Below, piece after piece: positions 1 through 12,440 of a stretch of DNA of 64,000 nucleotides (position 1 is its first letter; every line of letters begins with the position of its first letter). Origin of the DNA: Mactra quadrangularis (Eukaryota; Mollusca; Bivalvia; Venerida; Mactridae); assembly GCA_025267735.1 (NCBI GenBank), contig CM046307.1, forward strand, positions 50,635,395-50,699,394. The letters are read 5' to 3'. The translations under genes were made by a program, and so were the position numbers. Under the pieces are notes generated by a model. It made no database searches, had not been told where the DNA came from, and was given only the letters and a program-made list of their open reading frames with translations.

Positions 1-509
1 TTATAAAACACAATATTATTCTTTCATTACATCATATTAATTACTTTGCATGAATTGAATCCTTAAAACAATATTCTTTGCAAAAATAGTAATGAAAACA
101 TAAATTTAAGTGTATTATTATCTCCCTTTGATACAAAAATAGTGCAAATTTTGATTTGGCCATTCCAAATGTTCGTTAATAATAATATATAAATTAGACA
201 CTGTGGAAACATTAGAAATACAATGTACAATTAGAAACTGGTTTTCTTAGAATTTTTTGAAGCCATAAACCTAGTTTTGTAAAATAATAATTGGGGGAAA
301 TCTACTTTAATAATCTTACACATTTATTGTTTAGCAGCTCAAACTATTTACGGGTAAACTAATTCCTGAACAGTCTAATTTTGTTCTCAATGTAAATAGC
401 AGTAATCCTTAAAGAAATATGCTAATTTTGTACATGTACTTCTATAGAAGACAACAACAATGAATGTCTCATTATTAATAAAATCACAGAAGGTTGATGT
501 ATACACAGA
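1..509 (-). other. VPS28 3' UTR and downstream flank
   Basis: AT-rich sequence following the VPS28 stop codon. An AATAAA signal lies on the minus strand at 323-328, about 180 bases past the stop, and would end the mRNA near position 300. Nothing else is recognisable; the short plus-strand ORF starting at 460 is the antisense shadow of the last VPS28 exon. Confidence 0.4.
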
Positions 510-3500
510 TCAATGGTCATGTAAAACTTTATTGAAAGCATTATATGAAGATTCTAAATCAAACAACATTTGTTTAGCTTGTACATCATCTAATTCATCT
601 GATGCTGACATGGTACTTAACTTCTCCAACCTGAAAATATCAATAAAATATTACTTTGAAGTTCTGCTGTAAGTTTCTTTGTTGGTTTTAATGCCATAGC
701 AACACATAGTATAGGTCATAATATGGTGGAAGGGCAACAAACTCGCCTTAACTTTTCCAACCAGCAAAATATCAAAAAGTATTTCATCATTCTACAATGA
801 TATTCAGTGTTGTCTTTTTTTTACCAAGGTTTGACACTGTCTTGGAATTTGAAGGATCCCAAAAATTTGGAAGAAATTCCTGTGATACTTAGCTAGGGAT
901 ATCGACTTGATTACTTTGAATTTTCCTTCTCTTACATAAATTTCACTCCATGAATTGCTTATCACGATTTGTGAGTGAAAATATCTAATCAAGTTTTTGT
1001 CTATTATTTGAGGGATCACTAAAGATAAGGAGGAATCTCTAAATAACAGACCAAGGCTTCCTTTAGGATCTCATGTGAAAACAGTAAGTGTTGAACACTA
1101 TTTACAGGTCATTTTAGAGCCAAAATTAGATTCCTATTTCCCTTCCAAAAAACTATACATTTTCCACCTTTGCTGTAGCAAATTTCCCTACTTTCAATAA
1201 AAATCTTAACTAGTACCTGCGGCATAAAACCATGACTTCAATCACTCCATCAAGGAGATGAGTCAAATTAATATGATCCATCCCACCTTGGACTTAATCA
1301 TTTCGTGATAAATTTCACAAAACTTTTAGCTTACTAACATCTACATGTGTATATAAATTTTAATTCAATTGTAAGACTAAACATATAGATTGAGATTTAT
1401 TTTCCTAAACTAGGAATGCAAGCATTTAAGGTAAGTTTTCAACTAAAAAACAGCTAGGCTATCTGAACAGAAACTTCCATTAAAGATACATTTATGAAAA
1501 GCAATTTGTGTACATTCTGAAATTCATAATTAAGCACCCATTGCAAGGCAGGCCGTATAACCCAGACATTTTAAAGCACTCACCATGATTGAACTTTTCC
1601 TTTGCCTTCAAAATCTGAAGGTAATATACTCAATCTCTGCATTGCATCCATCAATTCTTTTAGATCTGGTTGTATCTATAATAAACATAATTAAGTGTAT
1701 ACATCTATAACTGATTAATTATGTCACACACATTTTAAAATTTATATATCTTTATTGAAGTCACAATCGTATAATCACAGCATAAAGATCTTTTGTAAGA
1801 AATTATCTCCATAATTAACTTAGTTAAGTTTATTCAGGAAAAACAAGTAAATCTGTGAGCTAATGCTCACTAGTGATACCCCCGCTGTGAGAAATATGAC
1901 TATCATAATGTAACTTTCATTTAACAAAATCTAAAAATATGCGACAAACAGGAAGTAGATGAGCAAGAAGCATGAAATCGCTTTACACCACATGGGACTA
2001 TGGGATGAAGCAATATGCAAAGTATTAGGCTGCTGCATGTTATAGTTGCTGAGAAAACTGCGACGGAAATTTTGTAACGGACAGACGCACGCACGGACAA
2101 GGGTAAAACAGTATACCCCCCTCTTCTTCGAAGCGGGGTAAAATAATACAAGAAGCTAACTGAAATTTTCCTACATTATAGAAAGGCATAAAATATGCTA
2201 AACATTGTAAATGCATGTGTAGTAAAGTCGAAGTTTAGTGTGTACATGTATTTAATTGCATTTGACTCACCTTTGTATTATCAAATTAAGTAATTGGAAC
2301 TTAAAAACTGTCAAAAATGATTTTGCACTAAAGTGGTCTTTACAGCAGAGCTTAACAGAAGTTACGGAGGAACTTCTTTGTATATCAACTTTAGTTCGTA
2401 ATATTACGATAATTTATTCAATATTTACTTACATCAACCATAGCTCTTATTTCTAATCTTAAAGCATCCATTACAGTAATAAACAACTGAAATAAAACAA
2501 ATCAATAATTATACTGAAGTTACAATACTGGAAAGAAGTACTATTACATTGGAAAGATAACCATAATAATGGAATATGAGACTAGTCTTGAGAAACAGTT
2601 AACAGGTAAACACAAAAACTCCCAGACAAAGTGTCTCAGGCACAAACTCCACCAAGGGCACTGCTTATTTCCTTGAACAAGAAATTTACCTGCAATTGCT
2701 TCACTGCACCCAGGTGTAAATGGGTACTTGAGAGGGTGGCATAACTCTGTTGCAAAAATAAGTAGGTGCACTTAGCAGAGTAAAAGACTCAATAGGTAAA
2801 TTGATAAGATACCTGTAGCCAAATGACCAGAAGATACAATTTTAAACAAATAAGAGCAACCACATACGGATAACAGTCATTTTGATCTTAAAAGCTCACT
2901 ATAAGTACAAAGTGTTTTTTTCTAAATAGGTTTAACGCCATGTCAACCCAGTTATGTCTTTTTACAGAGTCAGCACACATAGCTTTTCTGGACCCTAGTC
3001 TAAAACTAGTACGCAGCTACATTCCATAAGGCTGACAACTACTCCATATACCTTAAAGGAGGAAAATTTCCATGGAATGGTATAACTAACTGGGTGGGAT
3101 TTGAATTCAAACCCCTTTGGAAATCTAAATTTGAAATTTTGACACACTATCAACTGTGCTACAGAGCTGGGATCAAGTGTTCAGGTATTAACCAACAAAT
3201 AAACAACGTAGAAAGGGTATATAACAATGACTTACAGAGACAATATCTGCTATACATTTACTTGTGTTACCCTTGTCATCTTTAATTGTGATAGGTCTGT
3301 CTTCTTTTATTCTCTCCAATGCTAGCGGACAGTCAAGCTAAAATATAAAACAAAATATCAGCTATAGTTATCAGGGAGATTATTTAGTTGATCAATTTCT
3401 CCCCTAACCAGTCTAGATATGTCAAGGACCAAATTGGTATACTTCTGTGTTAAAGCCACTACATGAAGATATATTCATTTACAGCAGTCAAGAAAACTGG

Positions 3501-6500
3501 CTTACAACCATCAAGTTATCAGAATATAAAGTGCATTACAGACACAATGCACATGTCAAACATTTTAGTTTAAGTTAGACAAAAATCCTATATCTAAATA
3601 AACGGGTCCTTTTATAAGTGAGCCATATATTCAACTCATTGTGAACTTATACTTGAATATACAAGATCCAGAATAGTTTCAAGAGCTTAATTACATATTT
3701 TTGAGGAAATTTCTTTTATCACAAGACTTCATCTTTAATAGATTGTGATCAAAACTATTGTTTAAATATTGACATTAAAATTTTACTTCCGGTTTCAGTC
3801 TACTTTTACTGTAAAATGCTTGAATTAAGCAGAGTGAAAAGTACATTTGAAAATTGTTTTGGTTATGAGTCATTTGAAATAATACAACACACAGTTAAAT
3901 GTTAGATTTACTGCAAGTATGATACAGATTAAAACCAGTGTGCGAAATTAGTGGTAGTCCGGTTGCCAAGGTCAACCACTTTTTAGTTCCGGCAACCAAA
4001 ATTTCTTTTGAAAAACCAAAATTCTGCAAATGAGAGGTAGTGCTTGCTCTTAAAATGATCTGTTTGGACAACCACTTTCATATCATGATTTTGTTGACTA
4101 AAATCAATGCACTTACTCTATATTTTTTCATAAACGCTTCAACATCAGGGAAGTCTTTGGCAACTTGTCTAAATGCAGCTTTAAATTGTACCAATAATTT
4201 TGAACATGCACCAGTGTATCTGAAATATAGATAACCAACATTAAATTCTCCACAATTACTAGGTATCAAAATATACAGGTCAGTCACTGCAAAACAAGGT
4301 GGACAGACAGAAAAATCTTTTAAAAAATAACAGGTCTGTCTAGATCTGCAGGTTTACAGGACAGACTGTCCAGCAAAGAATTTGATCTCATCCAATTCAT
4401 CAAAATATGTAAAAAGTCTCTGGTCCTGTAAGACTTAGTTTGGTCCGGTAAAATTTTGATCGTCATAGGACCTACTACTGTCCAGTTAATAATCATTTCA
4501 TTGTGACTGACAGGTATACTTAACTTTTCACAATATAAGGCTTTTATTCAACATAACTTGAATACCTCAAAAAATAATACAGTAAAGTTTCACTACAGAG
4601 GTACTGTAGTGATTATTTTTGAATGGGGATTATCGACAAATAATGAGTATTTAAATCAGTGAGGTAAATGTATGCGTCACTGACAATTAAACAAAATTTA
4701 CCAATATAGTACAAGGGTGAAAGTTTAACATTTTTTATAAATTCTGAATTTCATGATATCAGCAGCATAAACATAAGAAAACAACTGTTTGAGGTCCTCA
4801 AATTTAAGGTACAGTTCAGAAACTTTCACCTAGATGATAGTAACAAGCTGTTCACTTACTCTTTTGGTTGTATAGCATCTTTCACATATGCTTTCTCAAG
4901 ACTCTGTAAAGTATTTATAACAGCATATAGATCTGCCATGTTGTCATAGCTACAAGAATAAAACAGACATTTTATGTTATGACTTTAAAAATGTTGAAGT
5001 GTGGTTTAAAGTCTGATTCCATATAATGTTCGGCTGACTTTACAATTGTGTATGATAACCCCCCAATCATTGAAATCACCTTCAAGCAAGTGAACCTTGC
5101 AGTACCCATTTACAAAAGGGGTGGTGAATTTCTTGCTCAAGGAACCCCAAGCGGGGTTCAAACTCAGATCTCTTGATCCCTCAGCACGCATACAATGACA
5201 GTATACAATAAACATTTTTCAACTTTTAAATTGTTTATGTCTATAGCAACAGAAGAATATAATACATCTAATTCATAGTAAAATAGCCAGCTGAGTATAG
5301 GTTCAAACCAATTCAAAATTTAAACTTAGCATTTAATTGAGCAAGAAAATTATCCAGCTTGCTGAGGACCTACAAGTTGACCTACATAAGTTTTTAAATC
5401 TTGCCTCATATTCATAACTAAGATTGAATAAATGCGTATAAGTCAATTAAAAAAATATATATATTTTTTGTACATATAAATCTAACAAGTATCATAGTGA
5501 ACTGATAAATGGCGTATTATAAATTTTACTACAGACCCATTTGATGAAGACCAATTCATAATGTGATTGGCCCTCATCCTTTTAACAAAACTTACTTTTC
5601 TCTTTCTCTTGCATTTTTGTGTAGTTTCACTTCCTGGGAATAAAAGAAAATGCATAATGTAGCATGCAATTGTATTCAAAGTACATTGTATAAGTAGCAA
5701 GCAAAAATGAAAAAAAGACACATTTAAGAACTCTGGTTCAAGTATACTTTTTAGCTGGACTGTATACAATGTATATAGTATACATGTATGTTTAAAATAT
5801 TTGTGTTATATTCATTGGCCCAATTAGCTCAGTTGGGACAGTGTCTGACATGTAACCAGAAGGTTGTGGGAGGATCACCACATTGAGCACTTATCTTTTC
5901 CTCCTCCTGACATTTTATAATTTATACAATAATTACAACTATTTCCACTTCACTTGGTAATCATGTTGAAAGTGTCTTTTCAGTTTATATAAAAATTGTA
6001 TTGCTACATTATCAAAGAAGAAACAAACACATGTATAGTATACATGTATTGAATAATATGATGACCAAAATTCATAGCTAACAAATGTTGGCTCTGACAA
6101 GTGGATAATAAGTCATTGATATGTTGATGGTCAACTAGAAATACCTTTGACAATGATAAGAATTATAGGTTCTTATCACACTATTACCCATACACAAAAT
6201 CAAGACAACTTATAAAGAAAATACAAACGGGTCCACTATGTAATCTTCAAATATAATTACCTCATACAACTCGGGTCTACTAGCTGGACCTAAAATAAAA
6301 ATAAACAGAGTTTTAGAGTTGTCAACACAATGCAAATCAGTAGAAGAAAATAGGCAACAACAACTCATCCATCTTGTATGAATAATTCATAATGAATTAG
6401 AAAGTTTCAAAAACTTGAAAGGCTTTGATTAGCAATGACAAGCGATGGATACGCTTTAGCAGTTCCTATCTATAACCATTGTAACCGTATCATGTTTAAC

Positions 6501-9500
6501 AGTTAAATATGCATGATTTTTTTGTTTTGTTGATAAAACTAAATATATTTTATTAAAGCTAAAAGATCGTACTTAATATCTGATGTAAAATTCACACTAT
6601 GTTAATATATTATCATTGTGTAAAATTGACGTAATTTTGACTGAAACTGTATTTTTTCTTAAAGCCGGTTGCCATTTTGTTTACGCTTCGCGTCTCATGG
6701 GTGAACATTTTTATTTGTAAAAAGCAGTATCAAGCAAATTCATTTAAAGAAGCTGTTTTTCAGCTCTATAGAGGTCCCACTTGGGGTACGTGATGATTTT
6801 TTTTAAAAAAAGAAGACAATTTTCGTCTAAAAATGTGTCCGAAAATCACCAAAGTTTGACCACATCTACCGGTTGAACATATGAATAGGACCTCATAGGA
6901 CCTGTTTTTTAACATTCTTTCATTCCAGACCTTTAATTTGGTACCAAACTTTTGCACATCTATGCTTGCGCTTTTTTGCGATTTCCCACGGAAAGCCCCT
7001 ACCCTGTGAGCACCTGTTTAGAGCACTGGAAGAATTACTTCCCTTTGCACTCTTTACAAAAAAAGTCCTTACCTTATCAGACTGATTTTGCCAAAAATCG
7101 AAGCATTTTACCAGTGTTCTTTAACCTTGTTAGACAAATCATTTCATTAATTATGTAGTTTCCATGAAAGAAATTTATGATTTTCTGTGTTTTTGTCGTA
7201 ATTTTCATTTTTCATAACGTTCTGATCAACAGTAGATTTCGTCATCGGTTTTCGCGACACTGACGTAAATAATCAAAGCACTGAAAGTACTGGGTATTCA
7301 TTATGTTTAGTTGTTATAAGATAAGATAAATTTTATTTTAAGTCGGCAAGTTTAAATAACAATAAACATAAGCTTAATCAAGCTTTTACAACCGACTGTA
7401 ACATATTAATATGAGTTAAACAAAATAAGTACAAGTTAAAACAATTTTAAATATGGATGAATAAAAAGGCACGATACAATTATTTTAAACTAAAATTGAT
7501 TGAGGATCACTTACAACAAATGATATAGATATAAAATATTAAACGTAATGAATAAATATAATATGACTAAGGCAAAGCCTCAAAGCGAGCTCGACGAATC
7601 CAAACTTATATGCGGAGACGTAACCAACTATTTTGACTGTTTCTATTGGTTTTTTTGGTACTTTTAACAATGTCACTTTTTATGCACTTGCAGATCCACG
7701 CTTGTAAACATGGCCTTATTGTAGCTGCTTCAGTGATATATTTATTCGAGGGCCTATTAATTGAATAAGCTAGGGGAGATAACTGCGTAATTTATTGTAT
7801 TCAGAAAAATCTGACAACATCTCATTCTTTTATGTCAGAATCATATTTCAATTCTGAAAGAAATGTATTGTAAATTATTATTTATCTTTTGAATAGATGA
7901 AAAAACGCAATAAAACATTCATTTTTTTAAGATAGATATATTTTTTACCTCTTTAAACAATGCCCGGTACCGTTAAGTTACGGAAACGTGCTGGTTTTAT
8001 CATAAACACCGTTTATGACGTCGCTAAGAGACGTTTATGATAAAACCAGCACGTTTCCGTAACTTAACGGTACCGCGTTGACTCTCAATCTCTCATACAG
8101 AGTTGTCGATCTTTACAATGATCTCTATATATAGATCACTGTAAGGATCGACAACTCTGTATGAGAGATTGGTTGACTCTCTTCCGGATGCGCAGGGCGG
8201 GTTCAAAAATCAACTTCCGGTACATTGACAAAATATGATACTGTATAGAAACATATTCGCGTTACCGTAAAGCTCGCTCTTCGAGCTCGCTATAAATACA
8301 TAGACAAATTAAATGATATATAACAAATAATATAATAAAATATATGATGAGGCTGCTGATCCTGACCTGTTGCTGGCCTAAAAACTGCCATAAAAAGGTT
8401 ATCATAAAATCCTGACATCCAAAGAAAACACAAAAGTGTGACAATTAAAAAATGAGCTAAGAAAACTATTATCCCCCCAAATCAAATTTGGAAGAAACTG
8501 ATCAGCAGCTACATCATATCATATGAAGACATTCATAGAATTACTATGAAAAACAGTATGACTCAAAACTTTCCAACTGCACACTAATATAGACCAGAAA
8601 TAGATATACATAAGTTGGAAATAAGACATATTAAAAGAATTCTATCACAGAAAGTATAAGAACATGTAGACAACACTTTAATACTACATAAAGCTATTGT
8701 GTATAAATAGATAGGTTAATACATAAATAAATGATTGCATTATATAAATAAATGTATGGCTCAATTTATGGCAGTTCCTGACTATGGAGCTCCCAAATGG
8801 TTACAGCATCTACATTTACAATTTTTACCATTCCATGATAAAATAAGAGTTTTAAATTGTGAAAAATTTGAACATTTTCTAAAGTGGTCAGGGAGGGAGT
8901 TCCATAGTGAGGGAGCGGCATATCTGAAAGAATTTTTGCCGTATGTTGTTGTACGGATATTAGGTATACATGTATGTAAAATGTTAGTGTATCTAAAATT
9001 TATTTTAGATTCACGTCTTACAACAAGATCACTTAGAACTGGAGGTGACATATCATTTATAATCTTAAATGTTTCAATGGCCATTGTTCTCATGCGCCTG
9101 ATTTGAAGGGATGGGAGGTCTACTTTGCGTAAAAGATCTTCATAAGAAAGACTAAAATCAGTGTAAACAAATCGAAGAGCTGTTAATTGCAATATGGATT
9201 TTGAAAGAAATATTTTCTAATTCAATGTGGTTTTCAGTACCTTTTGAACATGGATTTTATACAAAATGTTATATAAGTGGTGACTGCATATCTTGCACAC
9301 CTTGGGTCAATTTTCTTAATGAATGAATTTAATCTCAGTTGGAGTGTAAAGTATTTTGGCAGGGCCAGGAACTAACGCATAGCAACTCATTGTAAATATC
9401 AATTAATCAAACCACTGCTGCCTGTTAGCATACTGTTGCTGGATAGGCTAAATCTCTGGAGCTTTTGCTTTAGTATTATTCCTGACTTGACCATTTTTAT

Positions 9501-11195
9501 CAGGGTAGTACTTCTTTTCTAGTTTAAATAGTTATGAATGGATTTGATTTAAGATAGGATCTGTTTGCAAGTCAGGATCTTGTTGCTTCTTTTGATTTTA
9601 GTCATAATTTATTTTTACTGAAGACTGCTTGGAGGTCCATGGGAATGATTTTATTTTTTGACGTCATATTCAACACAAAATTCTGATATATGGTTAGTGA
9701 TGATTATTGTTGTTTTATTTCAGGTTTTAGTGTTTGTAAATAGTATCAAATTTTTGGTTAAAATATGACGAAAGGGCTTGTAACGGAACAGCCACATACT
9801 CAGTGAAAGACTGCCCAAACATACCAGAAATCTCAGTCCCTAAAACAAAACCATGAATTTGATCTGAGAAACTTAGGTGCTTATATATTTGAAAAAAATG
9901 AAAATATTAACTCCAGCATTAAAAAAAGAATATCTGTGAATCACATGTGATTCTTATATGTATCTGAATACTAATTAAGCTGGTGCCTGGAACATATAAC
10001 CCATAGTATTTAGTCAAACCAAGTATTCGAATCCACTGTTTGCTTTAAGTAAAGTGCTTGTAAGTATTATTTTCCAAATAAGTATATGCGATGAACTATA
10101 ATAATTACCTTCAACTACTTTCATGTTTAACCTTACCAAGTCATATTTGGTGTATCAACTTAAATGAACATTTTTAAACCAATGATCATTATACAGAAAA
10201 CTGATCCTGACAGCAATATCACACTACCACCTGACAGTGATAACTTACAGCCACCTGACAGCAATATAACACAACCTTTAGGCACTTAATTTAAATTGCC
10301 TTCCAGTCCAGTTTTCTAAATAAACAATTGAAGCCCAGTTATTTAAGTTGACTAAACTCACAAAATCACTATAATACATTCTTGATCAGCATCTCTTTTA
10401 TTTTCCATCTTTCTGACACAATCAGTAGTGATTACTACAAGTGATTGTTAAATATTATGCCTATGTATTATCTTAACAATTCATTTTGCTGCAGTAGTTA
10501 ATAATTGCAAGAAAATAAAAAGAAACATTTAATGGGACAGATTTTCAGGTCCTAGGTTACCCAGACTGGTACAACATCTGTTATGAGGATCAATCTGATG
10601 AGACTGTGTATTCTTACAAAATGATGGAGGAATTTGAAGAGAATAACCTAGAAATTATTGTTTAAAGTTGGTGACACTAGTTTTATTGCTTAAATTTCAT
10701 TTAAGCATTTTATGAGTTAGAAAGTGACATTGTTGTGATTTTCATATATACGTTTACCGAGGGTGGTCGCATATAATGTCATGTAATCTCTTTAATAAAA
10801 AGATACTTCAAAATGCCCTTTAGTTTTGTTTTTCTGATGAAAAGACCTTTCCAATGATGTATGACAAGTGGCATTTTATGAGAGAAAAAAATTTGGCTTG
10901 TTATTGCTACTTTGATCTTAAAAAACAGCAAGATGAAATAATAATGAATATGGTTTTTATTAAACCAAATCATATACTGAGTAAGCATACAGTTAGGAAA
11001 AATAACCAAATGTGGTCCAATAATTGATAATGAAGCAATTTTGTAAGAAGACTCGGATGTTTATCCGGTTCATATTTATCCGAATATTGGTGTACATAAT
11101 AAAATCATAAAATGATCGAATCAACTCGGAAATTTGAACTTAATAAGTTATTAGAATGTACCTGGATTCGCGTTTGCTGGAACTTGTGCAAACAT
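510..11195 (-). CDS. VPS28: VPS28, ESCRT-I subunit (complete, 9 coding exons)
   Basis: Encodes the VPS28 subunit of ESCRT-I, which acts on endosomes in sorting ubiquitinated cargo into multivesicular bodies. Coding exons in transcript order: 11162-11195, 6261-6289, 5596-5633, 4860-4949, 4117-4219, 3236-3337, 2433-2486, 1584-1675, 510-630. All have GT/AG borders and compatible phases, giving 663 nt and 220 aa; from memory human VPS28 is 221 aa. Recognisable stretches are [18 protein letters not shown] (residues 17-33), the N-terminal core helices with [12 protein letters not shown] (about 72-83), [14 protein letters not shown] (about 108-121) and the C-terminal helical domain ending MSASDELDD...[10 protein letters not shown]. 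The 12-residue first exon ([11 protein letters not shown]) is separated from exon 2 by a 4.9-kb intron full of repeats. An acceptor-like CTAG just upstream, at 11218-11221, suggests a further 5' UTR exon. A poly(A) signal on the minus strand is possible at 323-328. Confidence 0.96.
2645..2830 (+). repeat. SINE-like repeat, family C copy
   Basis: Contains GAACAAGAAATTTACCTG followed by ATTGCTTCACTGCACCCAGG and a GAGGGTGGCATAACTCTGTTG block. The same order recurs at 49508-49750, and a diverged opposite-strand copy lies at about 5040-5215. The copy at 49.5 kb has a tRNA-like head, so this is probably the body of a tRNA-derived SINE. It lies in a VPS28 intron. Confidence 0.6.
2925..3100 (-). repeat. 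SINE-like repeat, family B fragment
   Basis: Degenerate copy beginning GGTTTAACGCCATGTCAACC and containing TTTCTGGACC and CTAGTACGC blocks. These parallel the better copy at 30795-31072. Intronic in VPS28. Confidence 0.5.
5040..5215 (-). repeat. SINE-like repeat (family C, reverse orientation)
   Basis: Read on the minus strand it gives a tRNA-like box B (GTTTGAACCCCGC) followed by CCTTGAGCAAGAAATTCACC, the same motif order as the copy at 49.5 kb. Lies between two VPS28 exons. Confidence 0.5.
5816..5890 (+). repeat. tRNA-derived SINE head
   Basis: Contains a tRNA-type box A (TTAGCTCAGTTGGGAC) and, about 30 bases on, a weakened box B-like GTGGGAGGATCACC. This spacing is that of a Pol III internal promoter. 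No acceptor-stem pairing is evident, so it is a SINE head rather than a functional tRNA gene. Confidence 0.55.
7966..8074. repeat. Perfect 42-bp inverted repeat (hairpin 1)
   Basis: Arms 7966-8007 and 8033-8074 are exact reverse complements over 42 bases, beginning GGTACCGTTAAGTTACGG. They are separated by a 25-base spacer that itself repeats GTTTATGACG-like sequence. There is no ORF. It lies immediately before a second, unrelated hairpin in VPS28 intron 1. A fold-back element or dsRNA-forming segment is the natural reading. Confidence 0.95.
8087..8170. repeat. 84-bp near-perfect hairpin with 10-bp flanking direct repeat (hairpin 2)
   Basis: Arms 8087-8111 and 8146-8170 pair perfectly over 25 bases (starting AATCTCTCATACAGAG). 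The stem continues inward with one mismatch to a short TATATA centre, so almost the whole 84 bases can fold. The same 10 bases GTTGACTCTC lie at 8077-8086 and 8172-8181 just outside the hairpin, which looks like a target-site duplication. This suggests a very small fold-back insertion. Confidence 0.85.
9355..9470 (-). repeat. Degenerate SINE family A fragment
   Basis: Shows CTAACGCATAGCAACTCATTG followed later by GGATAGGCTAAATCTCTGG, matching the order of blocks in the intact family A copy at 47172-47489. Strongly diverged. Confidence 0.45.
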
Positions 11196-11868
11196 ATTTA
11201 CATCGAATGTGTTTTTACTAGATTAAATGAAAGAAAAATAGAAATGATTCATTTCAGAAAAAAACATTCGGATTCCTTTGTTTTCTTCCCAATAAGTCAG
11301 ACTTTTCAGATTGAGGCTCACAAAAACCTATACCTTACTGTATGGATCTTTATAAAAAAGCATATTGTTGAGCACAGTTTCTTAACAGTGATTCTTCTGT
11401 TTTAAGCCATCTGTCTTCTTAGTTTGATTTTACTATGGATTGTCTTATCTAGGCCAAAAATCAAACTAATAGCTTGAATGAACCACATTTGATGTAAGTG
11501 CTTTGCATGCTTCTATATTTTTCAATGGTGAAATGAGTCAAAACAGAATACAAAGTATGTTGATCCCGACACAGAATCAGCCAATTAACTCACACTAAAT
11601 TAATAATGCTTAAAATTTTGATACAAACATTTTAATGGCTGAAAAATCCGCATCAAAATTCAAGTTTAATGCAAATACTGAGTTTATTTTCATGAATTAA
11701 CTATTCAGATTAATTCCAACAAGTAGTCTAGTCATTTACCACTTCTAACAAAACAAATCCATGAAGTTAAATTAAGCTTTATGAGTATAAAGCTTCAACT
11801 GGCAAGAGGGATGCCAATTTGTTACCACTTTGTAATAGCAATCTCTAAACATCAAATTCAAAACTTAC

Positions 11869-12440
11869 CTTATTGAGTCCTTGTGCACAAAACTTAATCT
11901 TACTTATGTACTTCATGACCAGAAAATGGAATCAAGTGCTTAATTAAAGTTGAAAGGTTTTTTTTAAATAAAAGCAAGCCAAAATACTGGAGTATACACT
12001 AAGCTGCATGAGCAGTCTTTGTCTTCACCCATTACTAGCCCAAAGCCTAGATAAAATGAAACTTTTATTGGGCTATAAAGTCAGGCTAGTTGAAAAACTT
12101 GACTCATATGAAACACTAGAACTCTGTGAGTCATATGAGTCACCTGACTAATGTTATGCTTCTTGTGCACTGTACTTCTCTTCTATGAGTGCTGTTCACC
12201 AGTTTTTTTTCCAATCATTAGTCCGAGTATAATTAGTCTAATGCAAAATACAAGAAAATGCAACAAAGGGCAATAACTCAGATTATTAAGCAGAGTTATG
12301 CCTATTGTGCATAGCATTTCTCCATTATGAGATCTATCCACATGAGAAGTTTCAAGTCAAAAGCTTGAATATAACTTACGTTTCGGACAAGCAGACAGGG
12401 GTCGCCGCCAAAAGTAACCCCAATAGATTGCATTTTCAGG
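11869..12440 (-). promoter_or_regulatory. Possible VPS28 5' leader exons and promoter
   Basis: On the minus strand a relatively GC-rich segment (12380-12440) ends in a strong GTAAGT donor at 12379-12374. A second short stretch (11869-11910) is flanked by an AG and another GTAAGT donor at 11868-11863. They lie upstream of the first VPS28 coding exon on the same strand, so they may be non-coding leader exons with the promoter near 12.44 kb. Together they read as a short open frame (MQSIGVTFGGDPCLLVRN, then 14 more codons), but I recognise no protein, and continuing into the VPS28 ATG exon would hit a stop at once. A small unrelated gene is the alternative. Confidence 0.3.

Larger units (their letters stand above)
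7323..9210 (-). mobile_element. 5'-truncated non-LTR retrotransposon (LINE) relic
   Basis: An open frame at 8782-9192 (136 codons) reads [17 protein letters not shown], then [20 protein letters not shown] and [12 protein letters not shown]. This is the C-terminal tail typical of non-LTR reverse transcriptase proteins in marine invertebrates. No endonuclease or RT catalytic core remains, so the copy is 5'-truncated. The 3' UTR appears to run towards lower coordinates and to end at a repeated TTATC-type tail near 7323-7332. It is apparently interrupted between about 7590 and 8275, because related GCGAGCTCG motifs occur at 7586-7594 and around 8280-8290. It lies in VPS28 intron 1 in the same orientation as the gene. 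The ORF identity is secure; the outer limits are inferred. Confidence 0.7.

Noticed and set aside
8735..9106. 123-codon plus-strand ORF
   Set aside because: Antisense shadow of the LINE fragment on the minus strand.
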